This document shows, piece by piece, positions 29,163 to 36,804 of a stretch of DNA of 64,000 nucleotides. The stretch is taken from NCBI RefSeq assembly GCF_000266905.1, contig NC_018027.1, forward strand, positions 2,728,001 through 2,792,000, given 5' to 3'. The notes under the pieces are model-generated. The model was given only the letters and a program-made list of their open reading frames with translations, was not told where the DNA came from and searched no databases. This stretch comes from Mycolicibacterium chubuense NBB4 (GTDB taxonomy: Bacteria; Actinomycetota; Actinomycetes; Mycobacteriales; Mycobacteriaceae). Numbering within the stretch: position 1 is the stretch's first letter; each line of letters begins with the position of its first letter. Position numbers and translations under genes: made by a program.

Positions 29163-29699
29163 GGCGGGGCGTCTCCTATATCCGCGTCCGGGAGCGTGGA
29201 TCGAACGGGACGCGACTTTAGTATTGCACACGGATCGCGCATAGAGGCTTCATCTCCGTAGTAAGAATGCGCAGCGGTGAGCCGGGTTGACGACTGCCGA
29301 AAGAGTGAGTGCCCGATCAGCGCTCGCTACCCGCCGATCCGTCCGCGCATCCACTGCGGTGGCATCTGCTGGCCTTGGCGGGCGCGGCGTTCGGCGTCGA
29401 ACGCACTGGAGATGTGAACGACACCCGCGCGCCGTGGCCGACGGCAGGTGCCGACTTCGAGGGCTTTGGCGCAGCCTGGCGCTGCGGGCCCCGGCGTCGC
29501 CCTTGCCGCGCCCGCTGCCCTTCGGGGGCCAGGCCGTCGCGCGGATCGACCGCTCGGGTCTCATCCACTTGATGGCGTCCTTCAATCGTGAGCGACTTTC
29601 GTGGGTGGGGGGGTGATCCACTGCGGCCTGTCCTTCGTTCCTGTCCTTCGTTCTGTGTGTCTGTTTGGCGGTCAGCGGGCGTATAGCCCGCGCTGTGTT
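29163..29699. other. 537-bp gap between cargo and phage-derived genes
   Basis: No ORF here looks protein-like on either strand; the longest (minus 29250-29621) is Arg/Ser/Pro-rich and composition-driven. It contains a 13-bp tandem duplication (29628-29640 and 29641-29653; CTGTCCTTCGTTC). In phiRv1/phiRv2-type elements the capsid gene follows the protease at this point, so the gap may mark where it was lost or replaced. Confidence 0.5.
29628..29653 (+). repeat. 13-bp tandem duplication
   Basis: CTGTCCTTCGTTC occurs twice head to tail with no mismatch, 47 bases beyond the end of the prohead protease gene. It may be a replication-slippage or junction footprint. No function is suggested. Confidence 0.6.
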
Positions 29700-30518
29700 C
29701 TAGTCACGCAAAAGCGCGGCACGCTGGTAAGCGTCGACCTCAGGGGCCGGTGCATCCCATGCGTTTCGCCTCATGTGCAACTCCAAGAGTCTTCGACCTG
29801 GATCGGCGGTTTTCTCCGTGCCGAGCCGCTTGGCGCGCTCGTCGTTCAGTCTGCGGCGCAACTCCAGCTCGCGCACCCGATGCGGCTTGCTGCGCTTCTC
29901 GCTCTTGGTGCCGCCCACATCGATCACGGTTTGATTCCGGTCGCTGAACAGTGAGCGCAGCTCGCCCGCAGAGGCGAGGGCGAGAACTTCGTTAGGATCT
30001 TCGCCCACCTGATTGGCCAGAGAGCGGATCGCAGTACTGGTGTCAGCATAGGCGGGCTGGGCTGTCGGGCTGACCTCGGTTAAGCGCACCGATACCAGGT
30101 GACGAACCAAAACCGCTCCCTCATGGCGGAATTCGTCATCGAAGCACTGAAACCCCATGCTGGAGTGCCTAATTCGGCCTGTGCGAACCAACTCGTAGCA
30201 ATCATTACCGGCAGTGGTGTTCGGCAGGTCCACCTCGTAGTGCAAGCCGCGCTCCTCATTGGTCAGCCGTAACGTGCCGCTCTCCACATCGCCAAGGAGC
30301 CACTCAGGGTGATGCTCCATGCGGCTAACGACGTTGATCTTGTCACCGATAGTCTTGGCCAGCGCACGTTGCTCCACTACCTCTATGAAGCCTCCCGGCA
30401 GAAGGTGCGACCGCTGGCCATACGGAACACCCAACCCACCGATCCGGCGGGTGGTCCCGGCGCTGCGTGTCTTCAAATCTGAACGCCAGTAGCGCAATTC
30501 CGTCTCACTAGTGTTCAT
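29700..30518 (-). CDS. HK97-family phage prohead protease
   Basis: A 272-residue protein with the prohead protease fold in its first ~160 residues: GLGVPYGQRSHLLPGGFIEVVEQRAL, SRMEHHPEWLLGDVESGTLRL (catalytic His region), TGRIRHSSMGFQ (the nucleophile Ser is in HSSMGF) and SVRLTEVSPTAQPAYADT. The tail (~190-272) is basic and charged, reminiscent of a scaffold-like extension. In phages it matures the capsid, but no capsid gene is present, so it is either a relic or acts on a helper phage. ATG 30518 overlaps the upstream stop. Confidence 0.85.
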   Translation of the reverse strand: MNTSETELRYWRSDLKTRSAGTTRRIGGLGVPYGQRSHLLPGGFIEVVEQRALAKTIGDKINVVSRMEHHPEWLLGDVESGTLRLTNEERGLHYEVDLPNTTAGNDCYELVRTGRIRHSSMGFQCFDDEFRHEGAVLVRHLVSVRLTEVSPTAQPAYADTSTAIRSLANQVGEDPNEVLALASAGELRSLFSDRNQTVIDVGGTKSEKRSKPHRVRELELRRRLNDERAKRLGTEKTADPGRRLLELHMRRNAWDAPAPEVDAYQRAALLRD

Positions 30519-30934
30519 GGCATCAACAGCCTTTCCAGCTCACCCACGATGACATCAGCCAACTTGTCGGCACCGCCGACGATAAGCATGGAGTCGCTCG
30601 TGAGCCTGCTTATTACCTGCCTCAGCACAGCCGTCCAGCAGTTTGGACATTCGCCGAGTTCAGAAACGATCATCTCGTAGCCGGGTTCGTCATGTTCGGC
30701 CAGTGCCAACATCATTCGGTGCATACGCTCCGAACTGTCCACACACACGTGCGGTACAGCGGTGCACTCGCGGCTATGATAGTCGGCCAACCAACGTAGG
30801 TAATTCGCCGTCCAACGGGCGTACTCCCGCATGTCAGACGACTGGCATGGATCGTCAAATATGTGTTCATGTAAAAGGTTCGCCGAGAACACAAGTACAT
30901 CAACAGCGTACTTGGGCTGCGTTTGATTCCTCAT
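30515..30934 (-). CDS. Unknown element protein
   Basis: A 139-residue, helical, acidic protein with five Cys, including PCQSS, ECTAVPHVC and GECPNC, that might bind metal. No family was recognised. ATG 30934; the TGA overlaps the protease ATG, so the two are coupled. The gene lies where a small structural or head-associated gene would be in a phage, but it could equally be regulatory. Confidence 0.65.
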   Translation of the reverse strand: MRNQTQPKYAVDVLVFSANLLHEHIFDDPCQSSDMREYARWTANYLRWLADYHSRECTAVPHVCVDSSERMHRMMLALAEHDEPGYEMIVSELGECPNCWTAVLRQVISRLTSDSMLIVGGADKLADVIVGELERLLMP

Positions 30935-30937
30935 GAT

Positions 30938-31387
30938 TCACACCCACCCTGACAGCCGCGCGCGCCGCCGTCGCAGGTACTCCATATACCTTTTGCGGGA
31001 TTCGATTTCTTCCGGCGTCGGCTCGGGCCTCGGCGGCTGCATACGGGAGTTGGCCTCGATAACGACCCGATGCTTCTGCGCCGCAACGGCTTCCGCCGTC
31101 TGGTTCAGCCTCATCGTCGGTAAATCGTCAACGGCAGTTTTCAGATCCTCGGTCGCCAGCCCATTGGCAACGAGGCGCAAGCCTTGTTCCTGACTCATCC
31201 GAATCTCATCGCCACGCTTGAGATCACGGCGCGGCCCGTCAGCGGTCCACATCTGGCCCCCATGGTCAAGTAGCATCCGCACATTTATAACCTTCTCGCG
31301 CCTCGGCTTCGGCTTCGGCTCATCGTCCTCGGGATGAAGATCCGAAACCCAAAAGCTTCCACTGCCATCATTTTTCGGAATGCGCAT
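30938..31387 (-). CDS. Unknown charged element protein
   Basis: A 149-residue protein with no recognised family. The N-terminal part is hydrophilic (MRIPKNDGSGSFWVSDLHPEDD), followed by a compact middle (INVRMLLDHGGQMWTADG; DEIRMSQEQGLRLVANGLA) and a basic helical C-terminus (EEIESRKRYMEYLRRRRARL). ATG 31387 is chosen because GAAAGGGG lies 8 bases before it; it overlaps the upstream gene by 20 bp. Confidence 0.65.
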   Translation of the reverse strand: MRIPKNDGSGSFWVSDLHPEDDEPKPKPRREKVINVRMLLDHGGQMWTADGPRRDLKRGDEIRMSQEQGLRLVANGLATEDLKTAVDDLPTMRLNQTAEAVAAQKHRVVIEANSRMQPPRPEPTPEEIESRKRYMEYLRRRRARLSGWV

Positions 31388-31886
31388 GGTTGACACCCCT
31401 TTCGAATTGCTCATCGTCATCGTCTTCGTCGTCCTCGGCACCTCCGGCGATGCGTTCCAAATGGCCGAGTAGACACGCGTTTTCGATCCAGTCGTAGTCG
31501 GGCACCCCGCCGGCAAAATCGGCCAGCCGACGAAGCGTCCGCTTCAACGTCGCGCAGCACTCAAGCCGGAACTCAGCTGTAAACCCCTGGTAGTCAATGA
31601 ATTGTGCCGCTTGTTCAGCGATCAAAACATCGGCGGGGCACGCTGCCTTCACCTCGTCGGCTAGCCCGCCGAGGAACTGCTTGGTTGCGTACTCGTAGGC
31701 CCCAGGCCACAGCAACATGCCGCTCTTGGCCTCGTTGACGTGCGAAGAATCGTTATCCCATTGAAGGGACCACGCCAGGTCTTCGTAGCTGGCAAGCGCC
31801 AGCGTCCTCAGCCACTCGGGCGTCTCGGAGGCACCGATCGTCGCCAGGGCCATCGTGGCGGCGCGTTCCATCTCGTCGCGATTCAT
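31368..31886 (-). CDS. Unknown element protein with acidic tail
   Basis: A 172-residue, largely helical protein (MNRDEMERAATMALATIGAS; LWPGAYEYATKQFLGGLADEV; CCATLKRTLRRLADFAGG) ending in a strongly acidic stretch (EDDEDDDDEQ). No family was recognised. ATG 31886 has AAGAAGGCAAGC directly upstream and overlaps the preceding stop as ATGA. The run of coupled minus-strand genes from 32314 to 29700 looks like one transcript. Confidence 0.65.
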   Translation of the reverse strand: MNRDEMERAATMALATIGASETPEWLRTLALASYEDLAWSLQWDNDSSHVNEAKSGMLLWPGAYEYATKQFLGGLADEVKAACPADVLIAEQAAQFIDYQGFTAEFRLECCATLKRTLRRLADFAGGVPDYDWIENACLLGHLERIAGGAEDDEDDDDEQFERGVNHAHSEK

Positions 31887-32314
31887 GCTTGCCTTCTTTT
31901 GCGTGCCATCGTTGAAACATCCATCAAGCGATTGCCGCGACCACCGGTCTTCTTCTTGGGTCCACGAAGTTTTTCGCACAGGCTTTCCATCCTGGCGTCG
32001 TTCTTCGACAGATCTGACCGATAGGTGTCACAGTCCATTACCGACGCCAACCTTCGCATCCGCTCGAAGGTAAGCAGATTGGACTCTTGCAGGTGGCCGT
32101 ATTCGGTGAAGACTGCCGCCTCCATCCGACCCACTACATTATCCTCGTCAGGGTTGACGGTTGCAGGTCGCTGTGGGAGGGCCACCACGTTGCCATCAGG
32201 TCGGGCTGATCGCTGACGACGCTTAGCCATTCGGGCAGCCTCACGACACACGTCACAGCGACAACCGCTGCGATACTTGGTGATCCCATGTGGATCCTGC
32301 GCCTTGACAGCCAT
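31883..32314 (-). CDS. Phage-type Cys-motif protein (possible small-terminase-like)
   Basis: A 143-residue protein. The N-terminal HGITKYRSGCRCDVCREAARM is a motif (HGt-x-YxxGCRCxxCRxA) found in many actinophage proteins and is likely a zinc knuckle. Later helices (MEAAVFTEYGHLQES; RMRRLASVMDCDTY) and a basic tail (KLRGPKKKTGGRGNRL) suit nucleic-acid binding. In phiRv1/phiRv2 and phages a protein in this place has been called a small terminase, but I cannot confirm that. It seems to start the transcript that ends in the protease gene. Confidence 0.65.
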   Translation of the reverse strand: MAVKAQDPHGITKYRSGCRCDVCREAARMAKRRQRSARPDGNVVALPQRPATVNPDEDNVVGRMEAAVFTEYGHLQESNLLTFERMRRLASVMDCDTYRSDLSKNDARMESLCEKLRGPKKKTGGRGNRLMDVSTMARKRRQA

Positions 32315-32323
32315 AGTAAATCA

Positions 32324-32329
32324 ATGATA
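32324..32329 (-). promoter_or_regulatory. Candidate -10 (TATCAT) for the 32314-29700 operon
   Basis: On the minus strand TATCAT (TANNNT) is followed 9 bases later by the ATG at 32314, a spacing that predicts a leaderless or near-leaderless start. No strong ribosome site precedes that ATG. Pattern-based only. Confidence 0.4.
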
Positions 32330-32566
32330 ACAGCTCACTTAGACCGAAATCCGTTGCAGCGCAACTGTATCTACAATCTGCCGAATCGTAATGACACACA
32401 GAACCTGCCTAGGAGCCAGAACATCTGCCCGTAAAGGCTGTCTTGCGCGACGATTTGGGCTGTTGGCGATAAACTGAGCTGCCGAGCAGCCGAACATTGA
32501 CGTTAGCTAAAAAAACTGTGGCGTACTGTGTTCCCCGATAAAGGCCATTTCTCGGCACGACGTTTG

Positions 32567-33202
32567 CTAGACCTGCAATCCGGCAAGTCCGCCATTTGTT
32601 TGCCGGCGCTGGCCAGAAGGGCACGCGGTGGCCGACCGAAGTTTACTTGGCAGCGGGCAGTAGTTTGCCGCGTGGGCAGGTTCCCTTGCGATCCATTCAA
32701 CTGCACTGCGGCGCGACACGTTTGACCACATGGCTTTAACGCATCGAAGCTGCTTGCCAAGCATCACGTCTGTCATGTTGTTCATGCGAGCTACCAAGCC
32801 TTCAACATGCGGCGGTCGCTGCCAACGCTGCCGCCCTGGCCGCACGTCGAGCTGCCCGCTGAGCTTCAATCTGTGCCCGCTGGGCCTGCCTAGGTCGTCC
32901 ATGGGCATCATCCATGCCCTTGGCGGTTTTTGGCGCTCCACGGCCATCTGAGCGGCTTTCTGGGCCATCTGAGCGCCGTCGTTGGGGTTCGGATTGGTCG
33001 GCGCTACACCTGCGATGAACAAACCCTCACGGAGCGCCTTCGGCAGCGACTGAGCGTAGTCAACGCAGCGATCCATACAACGACATTGAGCGCAGATCCG
33101 CTCTGCTTGAGCTGTCGCGTCAGGCACACCGTTGGCGGCGTCATCGAAAACCGCGTGCTGGCCGACGCAAGCCGCGCCAGCCAGATCAGGCAGGCCAGCC
33201 AT
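32567..33202 (-). CDS. WhiB-like Fe-S regulator
   Basis: A 211-residue protein. The N-terminal WhiB-like domain has Cys12, then Cys37-X2-Cys40-X5-Cys46 (ICAQCRCMDRC), matching the [4Fe-4S] ligand spacing, followed by REGLFIAGVAP in place of the usual GVWGG turn. The last ~110 residues are unlike WhiB proteins and of unknown role. Small WhiB genes are common in mycobacteriophages and can block host WhiB2 (TM4 phage) or control phage genes. ATG 33202. The 252 bp between its stop and 32314 hold no gene I can support. Confidence 0.75.
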   Translation of the reverse strand: MAGLPDLAGAACVGQHAVFDDAANGVPDATAQAERICAQCRCMDRCVDYAQSLPKALREGLFIAGVAPTNPNPNDGAQMAQKAAQMAVERQKPPRAWMMPMDDLGRPSGHRLKLSGQLDVRPGRQRWQRPPHVEGLVARMNNMTDVMLGKQLRCVKAMWSNVSRRSAVEWIAREPAHAANYCPLPSKLRSATACPSGQRRQTNGGLAGLQV

Positions 33203-33344
33203 GTTCAGCGCAGCCAGGAGCGTGGCCGCGTTAAATGTCGTTGGCAGCCCACGGTGTGCTCGCTCGTATGTATTTCACGGATTCAGCTCATTCCAACTTT
33301 GGTTGAAGCACTGACTCGGTTGTGTCCGTGTCCCGCGTCTGTGG

Positions 33345-33470
33345 CGTTACCCCGTGACCCGTGTACCCATAGGTATACACGGGGGTCACGGGGTCACACC
33401 CACTCTGACCTGCGTGACCCTGATTGAGGGGACACGGTAGGGGACACACCAGGGACACGGGGTCACACCC
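33345..33470. repeat. Iteron-rich region, candidate replication origin of the element
   Basis: Direct repeats GGGGTCACACC (33390-33400, 33459-33469) and GGGGACACACC (33440-33450), with a partial copy GGGGACACGG at 33428, lie next to a large imperfect palindrome with arms CCCCGTGACCC (33350-33360) and GGGTCACGGGG (33383-33393). This cluster fills the gap between the WhiB-like gene and the end of the RepA-type ATPase gene. Iterons plus an adjacent replication module suggest an origin or a repressor-binding array. Confidence 0.5.
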
Positions 33471-34541
33471 TCAAAGCACGTCATCATCTGGAGCGTCCTG
33501 AGATGGTCGGATTTCGTCGGTATCTGGATCTGCACGGTATGGACGGATCAGCGTGTGTGGCGTTTTCTCCGTCAGGTATCCGTCAGCACGGAGAAGGCTG
33601 TGCGCCAACTGCGCCGTCGCTCTCTTGCCGCCAACGATGTCGAGAACCGTTCGTTGTGACAGAGCTTTACCGGGCCGTTCTTCATAGACTCGGCTGATCT
33701 TCTCCATGAGGTGTGTTGGCCGGAATTCACCGACATACGACACCGCTGGCCGGATCTCAAACTCGGCGTAACTTTCGTCGTGTGACTCGATGGTCAGATC
33801 GGCAAAGTGACACAACCCATCTTTGCGCCGGATGCCGTGCCTGCGTAACTGGCCCGGTCTATCTTTGGCGATGAGGATGTCAGAGCGACCGGTGACGCCA
33901 ATGCTGATCGGTTCGCGTGACTCCAAAATGTATGCGGCACCGTCGAGTCCGTTGAGCTTGTGAACGCCACCTATCGCGTACCGTCCGCGCCCGTCTAAGC
34001 TTTTCACGACGTGGTCGAGGCACACTACGGCGCAACCCATGCGGGATAGCTTGCGCGGCAACATCTCTGAAAATAGTGCGATCTCTTCGTTGAGGTTCGG
34101 TTTCAGTCCGTGCACCGTCATCGCCTCGGTGACGCCATCGATGATCACCAGTATTGGCTGGTGTGTCACGACGGTTTCAGTGAGGTCCGCAAGATTCTGC
34201 TGGGAGTTGACCGATTGCATCGGCTTGATGTAGTGAAAGAATTCGCCGATCAGCTCCGGTTCCAACTGGAACGCGAGTAGTCGTCCGACGATGCCCTGTT
34301 CGTTGTCCTCGAAATCGATGTACAAGACATGGTTTCCGGCCTTGATCTCATCGAACGCGGCAGCGAGCGCAAGCCAGGTTTTGCCTGCCTCGGATTCACT
34401 CGCGATGGTGTGTACCTTGCCGGGGTAGAACAGGCCGACACCATCGCTGCGTTGGCCCACAACGGGTTTTGGCGGAGCGTATTCGCCGGATAGGAGGTCG
34501 GTCAGATCAATGGGTTGCCAACTGCGTTCTGTGTCGGTCAT
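33471..34541 (-). CDS. RepA/RecA-type AAA ATPase (element replication helicase-like)
   Basis: A 356-residue P-loop ATPase. Walker A is IASESEAGKTWLAL, Walker B is PILVIIDGVTEAM, and CAVVCLDHVVKS is a sensor-like strand. This matches the RepA/RadA hexameric helicase group found in plasmids and small phage-like elements. The C-terminal ~90 residues form a winged-helix-like domain (MEKISRVYEERPGKALS; LAHSLLRADGYL). ATG 34541 (MTDTERSW) overlaps the upstream stop as ATGA. Confidence 0.82.
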   Translation of the reverse strand: MTDTERSWQPIDLTDLLSGEYAPPKPVVGQRSDGVGLFYPGKVHTIASESEAGKTWLALAAAFDEIKAGNHVLYIDFEDNEQGIVGRLLAFQLEPELIGEFFHYIKPMQSVNSQQNLADLTETVVTHQPILVIIDGVTEAMTVHGLKPNLNEEIALFSEMLPRKLSRMGCAVVCLDHVVKSLDGRGRYAIGGVHKLNGLDGAAYILESREPISIGVTGRSDILIAKDRPGQLRRHGIRRKDGLCHFADLTIESHDESYAEFEIRPAVSYVGEFRPTHLMEKISRVYEERPGKALSQRTVLDIVGGKRATAQLAHSLLRADGYLTEKTPHTLIRPYRADPDTDEIRPSQDAPDDDVL

Positions 34542-35080
34542 TTCGCACCGGCGTCTTTCGGCTCGCTGGTGCCCGTCTTCCATCCCGATTTGATTGTGGC
34601 GAGGCTGCGCCTGCGCCAATACTCGCAGTCATCCCAGTGAGCCGACGCATCCATCAGCGCCCGCTCACACTCGGATTCGTCCCAGTGTCCGTAATGGGCT
34701 AGTTCGCCCAGGCGTCGAGCGGCCCAGAACAAGCGGCTGTTGCGGCGGGTCTGAATCTTTCTGACATCTTCGATCACACCGTCGAACGTGGCATCGAACC
34801 ACGGTTCGCTTTTTACCCGTTGCGGCCCAGGTGGTTTGACCGGTCTCAGTATTTCCCATAATTGCTGATGGCGTCTGATGGTGTCGTCGTCATCCCATGG
34901 CAACAGGTACTCACCGGGCTTGAGAAACAGCGGTGGTGCTACGGGTTTGACCTGCCCGCCTGTGCATTGCGGGTGATGTCCTTGTGTCTCGACGTGCCAA
35001 CTGCATGTGCCGCAGCGGCCTGGTGTTTCGACGCGCAGAAACCGTGTTGGCGCGGCATTGCTTGGCTTGATATCATTCAT
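34538..35080 (-). CDS. Replication-associated protein with zinc motif (primase-C-like)
   Basis: A 180-residue protein. An N-terminal zinc motif (CGTCSWHVETQGHHPQC) is followed by a helical C-terminus (TRRNSRLFWAARRLGELAHYGHWDESECERAL) that resembles the end of actinophage primase/polymerase proteins. The catalytic primase part itself is absent. It is translationally coupled to the RepA-type ATPase. The module could recruit the host primase at the candidate origin, which is an inference. Confidence 0.62.
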   Translation of the reverse strand: MNDIKPSNAAPTRFLRVETPGRCGTCSWHVETQGHHPQCTGGQVKPVAPPLFLKPGEYLLPWDDDDTIRRHQQLWEILRPVKPPGPQRVKSEPWFDATFDGVIEDVRKIQTRRNSRLFWAARRLGELAHYGHWDESECERALMDASAHWDDCEYWRRRSLATIKSGWKTGTSEPKDAGAK

Positions 35081-35152
35081 GGTGATCGTTGGTCCTGGTC
35101 GGTCCTTTCGGTCGAAGGGTTTGGCTGCTCACACCAAAATCCAAAGCGAATA

Positions 35153-35182
35153 CCCCTGGTTCACCTGACAAATGGCCAGGGG
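35153..35182. promoter_or_regulatory. Hairpin between two minus-strand element genes
   Basis: CCCCTGG (35153-35159) and CCAGGGG (35176-35182) form a 7-bp perfect stem with a 16-base loop, lying between the stop of the 72-residue gene (35234) and the start of the replication module (35080). There is no U-run on the minus strand, so it may be an attenuator or mRNA-end structure rather than a classic terminator. Confidence 0.4.
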
Positions 35183-35226
35183 CTTTCGTTTATCCGATTT
35201 TACCTTTGGCGTCAACCCTGTTGTCG

Positions 35227-35248
35227 CACTGAGTCATTTGACTCGGTG
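35227..35248. repeat. TGAGTCA inverted repeat, copy 1
   Basis: Arms CACTGAGTCA and TGACTCGGTG are separated by TT; one mismatch. It overlaps the stop codon of the 72-residue gene. One of three related inverted repeats in this 1.6-kb part of the element (others at 35478-35495 and 36805-36829), so it is probably a protein-binding site or shared 3'-end signal. Confidence 0.6.
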
Positions 35249-35452
35249 TCTTTCAAACTGCGGAATCCCCTCGGACGGCAGATCATAACGGCCCGTGTCC
35301 AAGACTTGATCTGCAACGTCCATCATCCAGTTGCAGAAATCTCGAAAGCCTCTGTCGGATAGCGTTTTTACATATTCAGACAACGGGTGCCCGGTCGCTT
35401 CCATTTCCGCTCTAAGTTCCTCGTCGGTCATCCACATTGTTTGTTCATGCAT
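35234..35452 (-). CDS. Small unknown element protein
   Basis: A 72-residue acidic, helical protein (MTDEELRAEMEATGHPLSEYVKTL; FRDFCNWMMDVADQVLD) with no recognised family. Start choices are ATG 35452 and ATG 35434. An inverted repeat of the TGAGTCA type overlaps its stop. The gene may be independently expressed, since 153 bp separate it from the replication module. Confidence 0.55.
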   Translation of the reverse strand: MHEQTMWMTDEELRAEMEATGHPLSEYVKTLSDRGFRDFCNWMMDVADQVLDTGRYDLPSEGIPQFERHRVK

Positions 35453-35474
35453 TACTGTGGTCTCCCTTATGGTT

Positions 35475-35735
35475 TCACTGAGTCATTTGACTCAGACGTT
35501 TCTGCCGCTTCCACCACGCCTTATAGTGCCGGTGGCACATATCCCTAGCGTACGGTTTCCCTTGGCAGCCATGGATTTCGCACTTGGGTGCGTTGTGCCG
35601 GTAGGTGCCGCCCTTTGTCGGATCTCCGTACTTCAGCCATTTCTTGTAATGACGCAAGCACAGCCCTCGCATCTTGACTTTTACCCGCAGGTCGCAACCC
35701 TTTACGACGCAGTGTGGAATGCCATTGTGGGCCAA
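35475..35735 (-). CDS. Actinophage-type double zinc-finger protein
   Basis: An 86-residue basic protein with two copies of a Cys-His motif: CVVKGCDLRVKVKMRGLCLRHYKKW with GDP, then CEIHGCQGKPYARDMCHRHYKAW. Each has C-X4-C, then C-X2-H, typical of small actinophage HNH-like or zinc-finger proteins. TTG 35735 begins one base after the upstream stop and is chosen for coupling; ATG 35789 would add 18 residues but overlap the upstream gene by 53 bp. TGAGTCA repeat copy 2 lies at its 3' end. Confidence 0.65.
   Translation of the reverse strand: MAHNGIPHCVVKGCDLRVKVKMRGLCLRHYKKWLKYGDPTKGGTYRHNAPKCEIHGCQGKPYARDMCHRHYKAWWKRQKRLSQMTQ
35478..35495. repeat. TGAGTCA inverted repeat, copy 2
   Basis: CTGAGTCA and TGACTCAG separated by TT: a perfect 18-bp inverted repeat inside the last codons of the zinc-finger gene. 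Same pattern as 35227-35248 and 36805-36829. Confidence 0.6.
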
Positions 35736-35736
35736 T

Positions 35737-35925
35737 CTAACTCGCCTGACCTTCGGGCGGTCGAGTCCGCCAGTTGACCATCTGGCCATCGATCAGAGCC
35801 CGATGTCGGTCATCGCCGTGTCCTGGCAGGCGCGTGCAATGACTACCGCTGGCGTGCTCAGCGCCGCACACCCGCACCGCCGGGTAGTTGCGTGTTGGGT
35901 CTGCGTTGACTTTCCTGCGTCCCAT
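35737..35925 (-). CDS. Small Cys/His protein of phage type
   Basis: A 62-residue protein with CGAEHASGSHCTRLPGHGDD-RHRAL, the C-H-H-C-H pattern often found in small actinophage proteins that bind zinc. ATG 35925 has AGAGGTGA 5 bases upstream. It is followed with almost no gap by the double zinc-finger gene. Function unknown. Confidence 0.6.
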   Translation of the reverse strand: MGRRKVNADPTRNYPAVRVCGAEHASGSHCTRLPGHGDDRHRALIDGQMVNWRTRPPEGQAS

Positions 35926-36034
35926 AGCGTCACCTCTGACCTAACCCGCGTGGGCTGCAATCACTACATTGTTTATAGCCTTGGCTCGTCAGTGCCGGTT
36001 TACGAAGGCAGTTGCAGCACAGTGTGATTGGTTG

Positions 36035-36075
36035 CCGAGCCGAGGGCAGGTCAGGTATCACCGCCCCCGGCTCGG
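36035..36075. terminator. Long hairpin after the excisionase-linked genes
   Basis: CCGAGCC (36035-36041) pairs with GGCTCGG (36069-36075), and GGGC (36044-36047) with GCCC (36063-36066), giving an interrupted 11-bp stem. It lies 16 bp past the stop of the 36300-36091 gene on the minus strand. There is no T-run after it, so termination is possible but not secure. Confidence 0.4.
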
Positions 36076-36090
36076 AGTCACTGTCATTTG

Positions 36091-36300
36091 TCATAGTTGG
36101 CCCGATACCTTGTCTGCTTCATTCAGCAACGCTGCGGCCAGTTGGCGCGCCGTCGTTGGATCACCTTTCCAGACCACATTGATGCCAGGCACCTGTAGCA
36201 GCAGTGCTACCAGGCCATCATCAGGTTGAGCAGCAACATGCGCCACATGTGTTGTGGGAGCGTCGATGTGGCCTAGGTTGTCGTTTTCCTGGTAGGTCAT
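36091..36300 (-). CDS. Small unknown element protein
   Basis: A 69-residue protein (MTYQENDNLGHIDAPTT; DDGLVALLLQVPGINVVW; TTARQLAAALLNEADKV) with a probable alpha/beta core and no recognised family. GTG 36303 overlaps the upstream stop and ATG 36300 follows immediately; either could be used. It is coupled to the 86-residue gene. Confidence 0.5.
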   Translation of the reverse strand: MTYQENDNLGHIDAPTTHVAHVAAQPDDGLVALLLQVPGINVVWKGDPTTARQLAAALLNEADKVSGQL

Positions 36301-36560
36301 CACGACACCGGCCTAACTAGTGGCTGCGGGTGATAGACACCTGCCTGCTTGAGATAACGAATCCGGTCATAGACCGCGAATCGGTCACGACCCATCGTGT
36401 CTGCAATGTGTTGCACCACAGTGAGAGTCGGGATCGTGGCGCCCGTTGGGACATGCTGATCCCACAGGCGCATCAGCTTTGCATCGGCGCGTTTCGACCA
36501 GCCGTCAGTTGCAACTAGTTCCAGCTTCACGCTGCACCACTCGGGATGATCGGCTTGCAC
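36300..36560 (-). CDS. Small winged-helix-like element protein
   Basis: An 86-residue protein (WSKRADAKLMRLWDQHVPTG; VVQHIADTMGRDRFAVYDRIRYLKQAGVYHP). The pattern of a charged helix, then a turn and a recognition helix resembles a MarR- or HTH-type DNA-binding fold. It begins inside the 3' end of the excisionase-like gene (34-bp overlap). It could be a regulator of the element, but no family was identified. Confidence 0.55.
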   Translation of the reverse strand: MQADHPEWCSVKLELVATDGWSKRADAKLMRLWDQHVPTGATIPTLTVVQHIADTMGRDRFAVYDRIRYLKQAGVYHPQPLVRPVS

Positions 36561-36709
36561 ACGGATTCGAGGTCATCGATATCGATGCGCGTGCTCTTTT
36601 TCCCGACTCGATAGGCACGGAGTGCACCGGATGCAATGAGGCGGTCGATACCGCTCCTGGAGATTCCAAGGTGCTCGGCGGCTTGGTCTTTGGTGAGCTT
36701 ATTACCCAT
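36527..36709 (-). CDS. xis: Excisionase-like HTH protein
   Basis: A 60-residue MerR-type HTH protein: MGNKLTKDQAAEHLGISRSGIDRLIASGALRAYRVGKK, then RIDIDDLESVC. This is the layout of DNA-binding excisionases (AlpA/Xis) that bend DNA to direct excision. It lies just downstream of the integrase, where recombination-direction factors usually sit. ATG 36709 is chosen over the longer frame from 36808, because the extra 33 residues are not conserved in kind. Confidence 0.72.
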   Translation of the reverse strand: MGNKLTKDQAAEHLGISRSGIDRLIASGALRAYRVGKKSTRIDIDDLESVCKPIIPSGAA

Positions 36710-36804
36710 GGTGGATTGGTTCCTTTGAGGCGTAGACCCAATCCGTGGGCTTCTTCGGCGTACCCCAGCATACACCAGGTAGCCGCAGGTCAGCGCGCTG
36801 CGAG

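Noticed and set aside
29250..29621. A 123-residue ORF on the minus strand in the gap next to the prohead protease
   Set aside because: Arg/Ser/Pro-rich composition, no ribosome site, no recognisable motif, and equally long ORFs exist on the plus strand at the same place.
33345..33470. CRISPR array
   Set aside because: The repeats are 11 bp, irregularly spaced, with no unique spacers of constant length and no cas genes; an iteron array fits better.
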